Origin: Bacillota bacterium
GTDB lineage: Bacteria > Bacillota > Dethiobacteria > DTU022
Reading direction: 5' to 3'
Assembly: GCA_012510325.1 (NCBI GenBank)
Contig: JAAZIG010000144.1
Span: 1 to 11,006, forward strand
Length of the DNA stretch: 11,006 nucleotides
Part shown: positions 1 through 7,344 of the stretch, piece after piece
How the letters are laid out: each line of letters opens with the position of its first letter
Position numbering within the stretch: position 1 is the first letter of the stretch
Translations under genes and position numbers: made by a program
The notes under the pieces: model-generated
The model's database searches: none
Told to the model about the DNA's origin: nothing
What the model saw: only the letters and a program-made list of their open reading frames with translations

Positions 1-439
1 AAAAGATCAACCCTGCAGCGATAACTTTGATCCGCTCATACTTGGGGGTACTGCCTCTAAGGTAGTAGCTCCATCCCGTAATACTGCCGGCAATAAAAAA
101 AGCGCCCGCGAACAAGGCAACGCTCCACAGATGGGAAGGAGCACTAAAAAAGACGGCGGAGGCGAGCAGGCAGAAAACCATGGAGCAGAGCATAGCACGT
201 TTTGCTGCTCTCTGGGACCTGATCAAAAATCCCCAGAAAAGCAGCCCCACCGCAGTAGCGCCAACCGCACCGATGACCATGCGGCTGGCGTCCAGATCGT
301 ATTCCCCGGCAATAGCGGACAGAATTTCACCCTCGAAGGAAAACGCCAGCATCCAGGATGAAAACAGCACAAACACAATAATCGCCAGTCCGCGTTCACT
401 TATGGGCAAATTTTGCCGCGCCGGTTTCCCATCAGACAT
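1..439 (-). CDS. MFS-type multispanning membrane protein, N-terminal part (cut by window edge)
   Basis: The first 146 codons of a membrane protein; the rest lies beyond the left edge. The ATG at 439 follows a good ribosome binding site (AGGAG, 6 nt upstream). The visible part has hydrophobic segments near residues 17-35, 55-74, 82-99 and 104-126, and a fifth starts near 138. A basic loop (RSQRAAKR, 74-81) lies between the second and third segments, where major facilitator proteins carry their conserved basic loop. The motif FEGEIL (35-40) follows the first segment. This spacing fits an MFS transporter. From memory, similar N-termini with an FEG motif occur in Clostridia and Eggerthella-type proteins in which an MFS-like membrane part is joined to a C-terminal LuxR helix-turn-helix; that end is not visible here, so this is only a guess. 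The gene has its own promoter and a structured leader. Confidence 0.7.
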   Translation of the reverse strand, partial: MSDGKPARQNLPISERGLAIIVFVLFSSWMLAFSFEGEILSAIAGEYDLDASRMVIGAVGATAVGLLFWGFLIRSQRAAKRAMLCSMVFCLLASAVFFSAPSHLWSVALFAGAFFIAGSITGWSYYLRGSTPKYERIKVIAAGLIF

Positions 440-461
440 ACGGTACTCCTTTGTTTGTAGG

Positions 462-515
462 AAAAAACCCAACACTGCAAGACAACCGCCCTTAGTAAAT
501 AAGGGCTGGTGTTGT
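462..515 (-). promoter_or_regulatory. Hairpin plus T-run in the leader of the MFS-type gene
   Basis: GCCCTTA (488-494) and TAAGGGC (500-506) form a perfect 7-bp stem with a 5-nt loop. Flanking ACAAC (482-486) and GTTGT (511-515) can extend it past a small internal loop; CAACAC (470-475) with GTGTTG (509-514) is a competing outer pairing. On the minus strand a six-T run (462-467) follows. It lies just downstream of the likely transcription start and ahead of the Shine-Dalgarno sequence, so it could be an attenuator, a stabilising 5' hairpin, or a weak terminator for transcripts coming from the methyltransferase. The sequence alone does not decide. Confidence 0.4.
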
Positions 516-528
516 GCGCTTTATCTAT

Positions 529-557
529 ATTTTACAGTACGCCCAGCTGTATTTCAA
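529..557 (-). promoter_or_regulatory. Sigma-A-type promoter for the MFS-type membrane gene
   Basis: On the minus strand, TTGAAA (552-557) and TAAAAT (529-534) are separated by exactly 17 bp, close to the sigma-A/sigma-70 consensus. Transcription would begin near position 522, giving a leader of about 80 nt before the ATG at 439. It lies between the methyltransferase stop and the membrane gene. Confidence 0.55.
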
Positions 558-579
558 GAAATCACCAAAGAGAGGGTCC

Positions 580-593
580 CGGCAGCGCTGCCG
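580..593. repeat. 14-bp perfect palindrome CGGCAGCGCTGCCG
   Basis: A perfect dyad about 33 nt past the methyltransferase stop codon, whose near edge is 22 bp upstream of the -35 element of the membrane gene promoter. As DNA it could be a regulator site; as RNA it makes a 5-bp stem with a GCGC loop but has no T-run after it, so it is a poor intrinsic terminator. Confidence 0.5.
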
Positions 594-625
594 AAAACCG
601 GTGTGGACGACTCTGTTAGGAGCGG

Positions 626-1936
626 CTATTGCTGACCCGGCCCGCTCCCACAAGCAGGATTCCCGGGCTTTCGCAACAGAACAATTCTGTTTGTGTTGGT
701 CCCCTTTTTGAAATTCTCGATCCCCCAGCAATTCGATGTCTTCGTGAAGGCCTGGCTGTTAACGATAACTGCCTCGGGAATCAGCCCGGCAGTGAGCGCC
801 GCCGGGACAGCCAGAGTTTCCAGAAGAATTTTACCGCCGCGAACTTCACCCACCTCAAAGGCGATATGTCCTCCCGGAACAAGGATCCTTCTCAGTTCGG
901 CAAAGACAGCGGTCATCTTTTCCTGCCACTCTTCCGGTTTTCTTAGCTGCCAGACATTGACACTCCCGGTATCGATGCCGTTAAACCAACAGCGCAGCCA
1001 GTTGTCTCGTTGATAGTTGACCACGTCCAGAAAGGGGGGCGAGGTCACCACCAGGTTAACCGTGTCAGGCTCAAGGCCCGGGGTAGAATCTGCCGAAGAG
1101 GTGAGCAACCTGGCCTTGGACGAAAGAGAACGCAGCCGGGCGGCTTCCTCTTTTTTTAGTTTTCTCAAGAGCGAACGGCTTTTCCGCATAATGATCGCCC
1201 TGATCTCTTTCAACGGGGGGGTTTGCGATCTTTTTTTGTTGATCTTGCGCTGCGAATCTATCGAGACAGCCTGGTTGGGCGGCATGGTGTAAACCGAAAA
1301 GAAGCCTGCCGAATGTCCCGTCAGCCGGTTTGTCGCCACCATCCGGATCCAGCCGTCAACCCCATCCGCCTCTCCCTGAGCTTCCCTTTCAAGGAGATAT
1401 GCTCGCAGATTGGTAATTGCGCGCAGCGTCTCCGGATGATAAAAGACCAGCAGATCATCCCGGATATCCCGCCGCGGCTTGGCCAGGTCAATGGCCTCAA
1501 GTCGTTCCTCAATTTCAGCAATCTCCGGCGGGTGGAGGCGGGGCAGAGTGAGGAGCCTGCTGAGGGGGTTAATATCACAGCCCCCCGGAACCCGGTTGAG
1601 CAGCGCCGTTTCGATAATGGTGGTGCCCCGTCCCATAAAGGGGTCGTAGACAAGATCGCCCTCACCGGTCAGCCGGGTGATAAAGAAACGGGGCAGCTCC
1701 GGTTTAAAGCAAGCCCGGTAAGAGATCTCATGCAAGGAATGACCGGCCCGCTGTTTGGCAGTCCAGAATTCATTCAAATATACCGGTATCCCGATATCGG
1801 GATCGGGGTACTCAATAATTCTAGTTTTCTTTCCATATTTGGCGAAAGAGAGCACTTCCCGGTGCAGCCGTTCAGTGGTGCGGTTTCTAATAGCGCAATC
1901 GATCTCGGGGAATCGTGCCGACTGTTGCGATCTCAT
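626..1936 (-). CDS. Solitary SAM-dependent DNA methyltransferase (N4-cytosine/N6-adenine type)
   Basis: A 436-residue DNA methyltransferase of the amino-methylating class. With the ATG at 1936, the AdoMet-binding motif I is DPFMGRGTT (98-106) and the catalytic motif IV is TSPPF (298-302). About 190 residues lie between them, including a basic stretch (residues about 231-275: KINKKR, RKSRSLLRKLKK) that may contact DNA. SPPF/SPPY-type motifs are usual for N4-cytosine enzymes, DPPY for N6-adenine, so N4-cytosine is the more likely product. The C-terminal part (PGGHIAFEVGEV, 354-365) fits the later strands of the methyltransferase fold. The start is open: ATG 1936 has GGGAG 7 nt upstream, while an in-frame GTG at 1981 (451 residues) has GAGGT/AGGTGGG upstream. 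No restriction endonuclease or specificity subunit is adjacent, so it appears solitary. No promoter is evident; read-through from the kinase gene is likely. Target sequence unknown. Confidence 0.8.
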   Translation of the reverse strand: MRSQQSARFPEIDCAIRNRTTERLHREVLSFAKYGKKTRIIEYPDPDIGIPVYLNEFWTAKQRAGHSLHEISYRACFKPELPRFFITRLTGEGDLVYDPFMGRGTTIIETALLNRVPGGCDINPLSRLLTLPRLHPPEIAEIEERLEAIDLAKPRRDIRDDLLVFYHPETLRAITNLRAYLLEREAQGEADGVDGWIRMVATNRLTGHSAGFFSVYTMPPNQAVSIDSQRKINKKRSQTPPLKEIRAIIMRKSRSLLRKLKKEEAARLRSLSSKARLLTSSADSTPGLEPDTVNLVVTSPPFLDVVNYQRDNWLRCWFNGIDTGSVNVWQLRKPEEWQEKMTAVFAELRRILVPGGHIAFEVGEVRGGKILLETLAVPAALTAGLIPEAVIVNSQAFTKTSNCWGIENFKKGTNTNRIVLLRKPGNPACGSGPGQQ

Positions 1937-2113
1937 CTGCTCACTCCCGGGGGAATTTTTAGGTCCTGTTCTATTCAGCACAACCCACCTGACCTCATTC
2001 CATCTTCTGCATCTCCACTTTGTTTCCTTTTTTTAAGAATAATCCCTGCAAACAGCCCCCATCCTGCTGGGCTGCTATCAATAAACGATGATGGAAAACC
2101 AGGGACCCCGCCA

Positions 2114-2129
2114 CCGGCGCAGCGGCCGG
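2114..2129 (-). repeat. GC-rich hairpin just after the nucleoside kinase stop codon
   Basis: CCGGC (2114-2118) pairs with GCCGG (2125-2129) around a 6-nt loop, starting about 3 nt past the kinase stop. The following minus-strand bases are GC-rich and a T4 appears only about 15 nt later, so it is at best a weak intrinsic terminator. It shares the 11-mer ccggcgcagcg (2114-2124) with the hairpin behind the DUF885 gene. Confidence 0.35.
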
Positions 2130-2131
2130 CT

Positions 2132-3823
2132 TTATCGGGGCAGCGAAGGCTCATGGTAACATGATTCGCCGATAAATTCGCTCAGCAAAGAGTTGGCCGG
2201 AACAGCACAGGGGTCGAGGGGGAGGAAAAAAGAAAGGAAAGAGAGCAGCCGCCTGGCATCGATATATTCGGGCTGATTGCGGTCGATCTGGTTGAGCAAA
2301 GACTCGGCCTGCTTTTTTAGGACCGCCAGCTCGTAAACCAGGGCGGAATTAAACATGATATCGGCCTCCTCCTGAAGGCAAAAAATATGGCGCTCTTCAC
2401 CGCGTCTGACCGAAGGCCACAGGCGAATTGTATCCAGAGCGCTGTTGCCGCGAAACTGGGCGTCGCGCACGATGCGCCGAAGCAGCCGGGTGTCGGTGGT
2501 ATGGATGCGGGTATGCCGATCAATATTCAGCGCCGTCAACGCTGAAATATAGATTTTAATTTTGTTGTGCCGGGGGATCGCCGGAGTCAGAGCCTCATTA
2601 AGCCCGTGGATACCTTCGATAATCAGCGGTTGGTTCTCTTCCAAGCGCATGATCCGGCCGCTTTTTTCCCGCTCTCCCGTGGTGAAGTTGTAGACGGGGA
2701 CCTCCACTTCTTCGCCTGCAATAAGCTCGAGAAGCTGCTTGTTGAACAGAGCAAGATCTATCGCTGCGATATGCTCATAATCGGGCTTGTTGAATTCATC
2801 CAGCGGTGTATCCCGGCGATCGATAAAATAGTCATCGATGGAAACAGGCAGAGGCCGCAGCCCATTAACCTGAAGTTGCGTTCGCAGGCGCTGGGCAAAA
2901 GTGGTCTTTCCGGAAGATGACGGTCCCGCCACCAGGATAAGCCTCACCGCCTGACCCTGTTCGCTGATCAGGTCGGCGATCTGGGAAATTTTTTTCTCAT
3001 GCAGCGCTTCAGCGATGCGGATGACTTCCGAACCCTGCCCCTCTCTGATGAGCCTGTTCATCGCCCCGACGGTGTCAAAACCGAGGACTGTCCCCCACTG
3101 CCCGGCCTCCCGGAAGATCCCAAACAGTTTTTTCTGATCCGTGAAAGGAGCGAGCCGGGAGGGATCGTTCTCATCGGGAAATCTTAAAACCAGACCCGGC
3201 GGGTAGAAACGCAGCTCGAAAATATCGAGCATCCCTGTGCGCGGGACCTGATAACCGTAGAGAGTGTCTTCCATTCCGTCGATACCGTAAAGATTGATAT
3301 AATCTTTCGGCCAATCTTCCAGCAGGGCCACTTTATCTTCAAAACCCTGGTGCCGGAATATTTGCTCTGCTTCGGCAAGGGCGGCCCTCCTTTTCCTCAG
3401 GGGCAAATCCGCCTCCACCAGCTGCCTCATGCGCTGCTCAATGGCGGCAACATCCCCGGCACTCAGCAGGGGGCTCTTATCGATTTCACAGTAAAGTCCC
3501 TTGCCCAGAGAATGCTCCACTTTGATCGCTGCGTCGGGAAACAGCTCAAAAGCGGCGGTGATGAATAGAAAGGTCAGGCTGCGCCGGTAGATGCGCCGCC
3601 CCTCTTTAAGGGTCAGATCGAGAAACTGGACCGTGGCCGGCGCCTCAACGATCGCCGTAAGCTCGTGAAGTTCGTGATCCACTATCGCCGCAATAATGGG
3701 CGCTGCATGGTGGGGCTGGACCTCCGCCGCGATCTCCTGCAAGCTGCGGCCGCCGGCAAGTGAGCGGGTTTCGCCCTCCGGAAGCAAAATCTGAATACTA
3801 TTTGGCAGTGCTTTGGCAGTCAT
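2132..3823 (-). CDS. Nucleoside (uridine-type) kinase with threonyl-tRNA-synthetase-like N-terminal domain
   Basis: A 563-residue cytoplasmic kinase of the uridine kinase/phosphoribulokinase P-loop group, expected to phosphorylate a nucleoside in salvage. The N-terminal part resembles the TGS and second additional domain of threonyl-tRNA synthetase (EHSLGKGLYCEID, 103-115). The kinase domain has a Walker A loop GPSSSGKTT at 300-308, the Asp-rich SIDDYFIDR at 328-336, a YNFTTGE segment at 378-384, and the Walker B-like strand PLIIEGIHGLN at 399-409. The length and layout are those of the nucleoside kinases annotated in many Clostridia and Thermotogae. The chosen ATG (3823) has AAGGGA 5 nt upstream. 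An in-frame ATG at 3862 would add 13 residues but lies at the far 5' end of the predicted mRNA and within its hairpin, so it is unlikely. The exact substrate and the purpose of the synthetase-like part are not known from the sequence. Confidence 0.88.
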   Translation of the reverse strand: MTAKALPNSIQILLPEGETRSLAGGRSLQEIAAEVQPHHAAPIIAAIVDHELHELTAIVEAPATVQFLDLTLKEGRRIYRRSLTFLFITAAFELFPDAAIKVEHSLGKGLYCEIDKSPLLSAGDVAAIEQRMRQLVEADLPLRKRRAALAEAEQIFRHQGFEDKVALLEDWPKDYINLYGIDGMEDTLYGYQVPRTGMLDIFELRFYPPGLVLRFPDENDPSRLAPFTDQKKLFGIFREAGQWGTVLGFDTVGAMNRLIREGQGSEVIRIAEALHEKKISQIADLISEQGQAVRLILVAGPSSSGKTTFAQRLRTQLQVNGLRPLPVSIDDYFIDRRDTPLDEFNKPDYEHIAAIDLALFNKQLLELIAGEEVEVPVYNFTTGEREKSGRIMRLEENQPLIIEGIHGLNEALTPAIPRHNKIKIYISALTALNIDRHTRIHTTDTRLLRRIVRDAQFRGNSALDTIRLWPSVRRGEERHIFCLQEEADIMFNSALVYELAVLKKQAESLLNQIDRNQPEYIDARRLLSFLSFFLPLDPCAVPANSLLSEFIGESCYHEPSLPR

Positions 3824-3843
3824 GATATCCCTTTCTCGATCCA

Positions 3844-3859
3844 AACAGGAAGACCTGTT
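3844..3859 (-). promoter_or_regulatory. Hairpin at the 5' end of the kinase mRNA
   Basis: AACAGG (3844-3849) and CCTGTT (3854-3859) form a perfect 6-bp stem with a 4-nt loop, about 10 nt from the predicted transcription start and about 15 nt before the Shine-Dalgarno sequence. There is no T-run, so it may stabilise the mRNA or be a regulatory dyad rather than a terminator. Confidence 0.4.
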
Positions 3860-3875
3860 CATAATATATGCCTAG

Positions 3876-3904
3876 ATCATATCTGAAGAGCGCCGAATAT
3901 TCAA
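3876..3904 (-). promoter_or_regulatory. Sigma-A-type promoter for the nucleoside kinase
   Basis: On the minus strand TTGAAT (3899-3904) and TATGAT (3876-3881) are spaced by exactly 17 bp. Transcription would start near 3869, leaving a leader of about 45 nt. This supports independent transcription of the kinase from the DUF885 gene 184 bp upstream. Confidence 0.55.
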
Positions 3905-3949
3905 CCAATAGCGCAAATTTGCCATCGCAGGGCGGGGTTTCCTGAGCAG

Positions 3950-3972
3950 CCGGCGCAGCGCCCCGGCCGGGG
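3950..3972 (-). repeat. GC-rich inverted repeats after the DUF885 gene
   Basis: About 36 nt past the stop codon is the palindrome CCCCGGCCGGGG (3961-3972), and CCGGC (3950-3954) can alternatively pair with GCCGG (3966-3970). No T-run follows on the minus strand, so I do not call it a confident terminator. It shares the 11-mer ccggcgcagcg (3950-3960) with the site behind the kinase. Confidence 0.35.
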
Positions 3973-4007
3973 AACTTGAAGTAATTTAGCACCTTTCCCA
4001 AATCGGC

Positions 4008-5639
4008 CTAAAAGAGCTGCTCGCGCATCAGTTTCGGCGGGAGAGAGCCGCAGGCAAGGATCTGATCATGCATCCGCCGCAGCGTGGTGCCGGGGCGCCG
4101 TTTCTTGTACTCATCAACGATTTTCAAGATCTCCAGCTTACCCATCAGGTAGGACTGGGGTTGGGTGGGGCTCCCGGTATAGCGGCGCACCTCGGCCAGA
4201 GCATCGCCCGGCTGGAGACTGCATCTCTCGACCAAAAAATCGACGGCTTCACTGATGCTCATGCCGCGGCAGTGCAGGCCGACATCAAGAATGATTCTGG
4301 CTGCGCGCCAGAGCTGGCCCGAAAGACGGCTCAACCGCTGCATCGGGGTATCGATATAACCCAACTCCTCCATCAGCTCCTCACAATAGAAGGCCCAACC
4401 TTCGACAAAAAGGGTGGAAAGTTGCAGCCCCATTTTACGGGCGGTGCTGCCCTGGCCTGCCGCCCGGGACAGCTGCAGATGGTGACCGGGGTAGGCTTCA
4501 TGAAGCGCCGTCACCGGAATCCCTGAAAGGGGGTGCCCTTTCAGCTTCTCTTTGATCTCCTCTGGAGAAGCGCTCCGATCAGGCGGTGTGACCAGGAAAA
4601 CCCCTTCACTCTTTTCTTCAAAAATTGCCGGCGGCAGATAGGCGGCAAAAGGGATAATCGGACGTAAAAATTGCGGAGTTTCGATAATGCGCAGAGTTTC
4701 CCCTGCCGGTATGGTGACAATCTCATGCTCAACCACGTAGTTGCGAACCGCCTCCACAGCCTCTTCATATGCCGCGATCAGTTCTCCGGAAGCGGGATGG
4801 TCTTCCTTGTCCCTCTCCAGAATCTCTTCGATGGTCAGATCGGGAGCGATCTCCCGGCCCAGCTGCTCCATCGCCGCCCGGGTTTCATCAAAAAGCCGCC
4901 ACCCCGTTTCCAGTAGCGCCGTCGCATCATAATCAACCAGATGCTGTTCGCGCAACAGGACATTGAAACAGTCTTCGCCCACGGCAAATTCTCCGGCAGC
5001 GGCGGGCAAGACCTTTTTTTCAAGATAGGCGGCAAAATCGCTGCAGGCGACGGCGGCTTCACGGCCCAGCCTCTTCAGTTCAACCTGCACCCTGGGAGAA
5101 ACGGCGGCTATGGAGGGCAGCAGTCCTTCGAAAAGGGCCGGCCCCATCCGGGACTGTTCCAGAGCCATCTCCGCCCAGACCGGCGGAATATTTTCCGGCT
5201 GCAAATTTTTCCTTCCCTCCTGCAGCACCCGGGGCACCTCCTGCACCCGCCCGGCCACTTGCTGCAGCCTTTGTTCCAGCGGCGCGAACTCCTTGACGAG
5301 CAGGCTGAAAACCCCATCCATGGCCTCGTTTAAGTAAAACGCCGGGTTGCGCAGGTGTGGAGTCAATCGCTCATGCTCCAGGATCATCCCCTTGAGCAGT
5401 TGAGCGATGAGGATTCCATCGATGCGGCCCTCTCTGCTCCAGCCGGCAGGATCGGCCTCCTGCAGCTCAGCCAAACTTTCCCTGACCTGTTCGCACCTCG
5501 CTTCCAGCGCAGAAATGCGGCAATCGGCCAGCCGGTGATCATACCGGTGGACCCCCATATAGGTGGCCATTACCGGCGACTGTTCCAGAAGCCGCTGCGC
5601 GAGTTCTTCCACAAAAGCGTGAAACCGGGATTCATCCAC
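4008..5639 (-). CDS. DUF885 family protein, putative zinc metallopeptidase
   Basis: A 543-residue protein of the DUF885 family, which is related to HExxH zinc metallopeptidases; substrates of most members are unknown. The motif HEAYPGHH lies at 380-387, followed by the conserved EGWAFYCEE helix (413-421), which in this family probably supplies a third zinc ligand, and by the C-terminal signature QPQSYLMGKLEI (493-504). The N-terminal half is mostly charged alpha-helix. I see no signal peptide, so it should be cytoplasmic. The start is a GTG with an excellent AAGGAGGT 8 nt upstream. An ATG overlapping the following codons is out of frame. The gene appears complete and intact. Neighbouring genes give no clue to its substrate; a peptidase role is inferred from the family motif only. 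Confidence 0.88.
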   Translation of the reverse strand: MDESRFHAFVEELAQRLLEQSPVMATYMGVHRYDHRLADCRISALEARCEQVRESLAELQEADPAGWSREGRIDGILIAQLLKGMILEHERLTPHLRNPAFYLNEAMDGVFSLLVKEFAPLEQRLQQVAGRVQEVPRVLQEGRKNLQPENIPPVWAEMALEQSRMGPALFEGLLPSIAAVSPRVQVELKRLGREAAVACSDFAAYLEKKVLPAAAGEFAVGEDCFNVLLREQHLVDYDATALLETGWRLFDETRAAMEQLGREIAPDLTIEEILERDKEDHPASGELIAAYEEAVEAVRNYVVEHEIVTIPAGETLRIIETPQFLRPIIPFAAYLPPAIFEEKSEGVFLVTPPDRSASPEEIKEKLKGHPLSGIPVTALHEAYPGHHLQLSRAAGQGSTARKMGLQLSTLFVEGWAFYCEELMEELGYIDTPMQRLSRLSGQLWRAARIILDVGLHCRGMSISEAVDFLVERCSLQPGDALAEVRRYTGSPTQPQSYLMGKLEILKIVDEYKKRRPGTTLRRMHDQILACGSLPPKLMREQLF

Positions 5640-5672
5640 CTGACGGCACCTCCTTAAGGCAGTGACAGTTCT

Positions 5673-5701
5673 GTTTTATTGCCAGAATCCAGCCGACTCA
5701 A
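5673..5701 (-). promoter_or_regulatory. Possible promoter for the DUF885 gene
   Basis: On the minus strand TTGAGT (5696-5701) and TAAAAC (5673-5678) are separated by 17 bp, about 34 bp from the GTG start. The match to consensus is moderate. It lies in the 226-bp gap behind the MATE gene, in which I see no clear intrinsic terminator and no further gene. Confidence 0.4.
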
Positions 5702-5865
5702 CCAAACCCTGGTCCATTTATCAGGGGATACGAGCGATATTACCGCCGCCACCAAAACAGAGCAGCTTCCCCGAGGCGAAAAGTTCTTTGTCCCACGCGG
5801 CACCTCTTCATGCAGACGCAGCCGCTGGAAACACGAGCGAGAGCCTGCTCCCGGGCCGCCCTGTG

Positions 5866-7254
5866 CTACTCCACCGATTTTATGGCGCCGATCCGGATTT
5901 CACGGCGGGACCAGTCGCCGCGCCGGTACCAGGGCAGCAGGATGAGCAGTTCGGCGAGAACAGAGATACTGATGGCCCACCAGATCCCGTCTGTCCCCAG
6001 ATTAAGCGGCAGAGCCAGGAGATAGGCCAGGGGAAGTTTCAGCACCCAGTTGGCGGCAAGAGCGCTGATCATCGGTGGAATCGTATAGCCCGAACCCTTG
6101 AAGACCGCATCAAAAATATGGAAAGGCCCCATCGGAATCATACACGCCGAGATTATCCGCAAGTAACCGACCCCCAGCTCGATAGCTGCAGAATCCCTGG
6201 TAAAAAGACCGACAATAAACGGTGCCGCCAGAAAGGAGAGGGCGGCCATAACCGTCTGCACAGCCAGGCTGAGCACCATCGCCTTATTGATAATTTTGTA
6301 GGTGAGGGCGTCTCTTCCGGCGCCGAGACTCTGCCCGATCATCGTGGAGGTGCCCACTGTCAATCCCGAAAGAAAAATAAAGGCAAGTCCGAGCAAACGC
6401 TGCCCGATGCCGAAAGCGGCAATGGCCGGCGTGCCGAAAAGTGCGACCAACCACATCAGCACCAGCCCGGTCAGCGGCCGGGTCAGCGTCTGCATGAAAG
6501 CAGGCAAACCGATCTCGAATATCTTTTTAAAAAAGGCGAACTGAAATTGGATTTTAAAAAGATCGGGCACCTTTAATCTGCTCGGAGAGATCTTTCCGGT
6601 GAGCACAATGTAGAGGATCACCGCAAATCCGGCAGCGCGGGCCAGCAGGGTGGCCAGAGCTGCACCGAGGATGCCCAGCTCGGGCGCCCCGAGCAAACCG
6701 AAGATCAGAATGGGATCAAGAACAATATTGATAATGTTGGTGATAACCAGGATGACCATGGGCGTGCGAGTATCACCAACCCCCTGCAGGGTTGCCCCCA
6801 GAGCCATCCCGGTATAGGCAAAAAACATGCTGATTCCAATGACCCACAGGTACAGCACCGCCATTTCATGCACTTCCGCCTCGACCCCGTAGAGAGAGAC
6901 AAAGCTATCGCTAAAAACGAGTATAAAAACGGTTACCACCACCGAGATGAAGGAAGCCAGCCAGAAGCTGTGCCGGGCAACAACGGCGATATTCCCGGTG
7001 TCTCCGGCACCGCGGTAGCGGGCGGTCAAAGCCAGGGTGGAGATAGAGATGATATCCGAGAAAGTGAAGAGCATCCAGAAGAGATTGTTGGCCATGGAAA
7101 GTGCAGCCACAGCCTGCGTTCCCAGATAACCGACCCAGTACAGATCGACCAGCTCCAGGGTGGTCTGAAAAACCATAAAAGTCATTACCGGCCATGAAAG
7201 ACGCCACAAGTCCTGATATATTCTGTTCTCCTCTAGGGAGACTAGTTTTTCCAC
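5866..7254 (-). CDS. MATE-family multidrug/cation antiporter
   Basis: A 462-residue inner membrane exporter of the MATE (MatE) family, which uses a sodium or proton gradient to extrude cationic drugs and metabolites. About twelve hydrophobic segments form the usual two six-helix halves. Family signatures are visible: LQGVGDTRTPM (156-166), NIINIVLDPILIFG (173-186) and LGILGAALAT (193-202) in the first half; IGQSLGAGR (306-314), FKGSGYTIPP (385-394) and GIWWAISIS (423-431) in the second. The repeat of GxGDT/GSGYT at equivalent places reflects the internal duplication. The length is normal and nothing is truncated. The start is a GTG with AAAGGG about 8 nt upstream. It follows nrdJ by 90 bp with only a weak possible terminator between, so partial read-through is possible. 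The transported substrate cannot be told from the sequence. Confidence 0.93.
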   Translation of the reverse strand: MEKLVSLEENRIYQDLWRLSWPVMTFMVFQTTLELVDLYWVGYLGTQAVAALSMANNLFWMLFTFSDIISISTLALTARYRGAGDTGNIAVVARHSFWLASFISVVVTVFILVFSDSFVSLYGVEAEVHEMAVLYLWVIGISMFFAYTGMALGATLQGVGDTRTPMVILVITNIINIVLDPILIFGLLGAPELGILGAALATLLARAAGFAVILYIVLTGKISPSRLKVPDLFKIQFQFAFFKKIFEIGLPAFMQTLTRPLTGLVLMWLVALFGTPAIAAFGIGQRLLGLAFIFLSGLTVGTSTMIGQSLGAGRDALTYKIINKAMVLSLAVQTVMAALSFLAAPFIVGLFTRDSAAIELGVGYLRIISACMIPMGPFHIFDAVFKGSGYTIPPMISALAANWVLKLPLAYLLALPLNLGTDGIWWAISISVLAELLILLPWYRRGDWSRREIRIGAIKSVE

Positions 7255-7313
7255 AGAGGTTACCCTTTCATCTTAAATACTGCACCGGAAAGCAGCGGGG
7301 CCTTGTTTGATGG

Positions 7314-7341
7314 AAAAAGCTCCGGACAGACGGTTGCCGGA
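7314..7341 (-). terminator. Weak possible terminator after nrdJ
   Basis: TCCGG (7321-7325) pairs with CCGGA (7337-7341) around an 11-nt loop. On the minus strand a five-T run (7314-7318) follows after two bases. The stem is only 5 bp, so termination would be weak. It sits 4 nt past the nrdJ stop codon. Confidence 0.35.
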
Positions 7342-7344
7342 TCG

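Noticed and set aside
626..1981. Restriction-modification or defence island
   Set aside because: Only a methyltransferase is present; flanking genes are housekeeping-type kinase and a membrane protein, with no nuclease, helicase or mobile element in view.
1223..2164. Long plus-strand open frame (313 codons)
   Set aside because: It lies antisense across the methyltransferase, whose motifs are clear, and its translation shows no family features or good start signal.
3798..4001. 67-codon minus-strand frame between the DUF885 gene and the kinase
   Set aside because: It overlaps the kinase start, covers the kinase promoter and leader hairpin, and has no usable ribosome binding site or recognisable family.
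5662..6576. Long plus-strand open frame (304 codons)
   Set aside because: It is antisense to the 3' half of the MATE gene and its flank; composition is low-complexity polar, as expected of a shadow frame.
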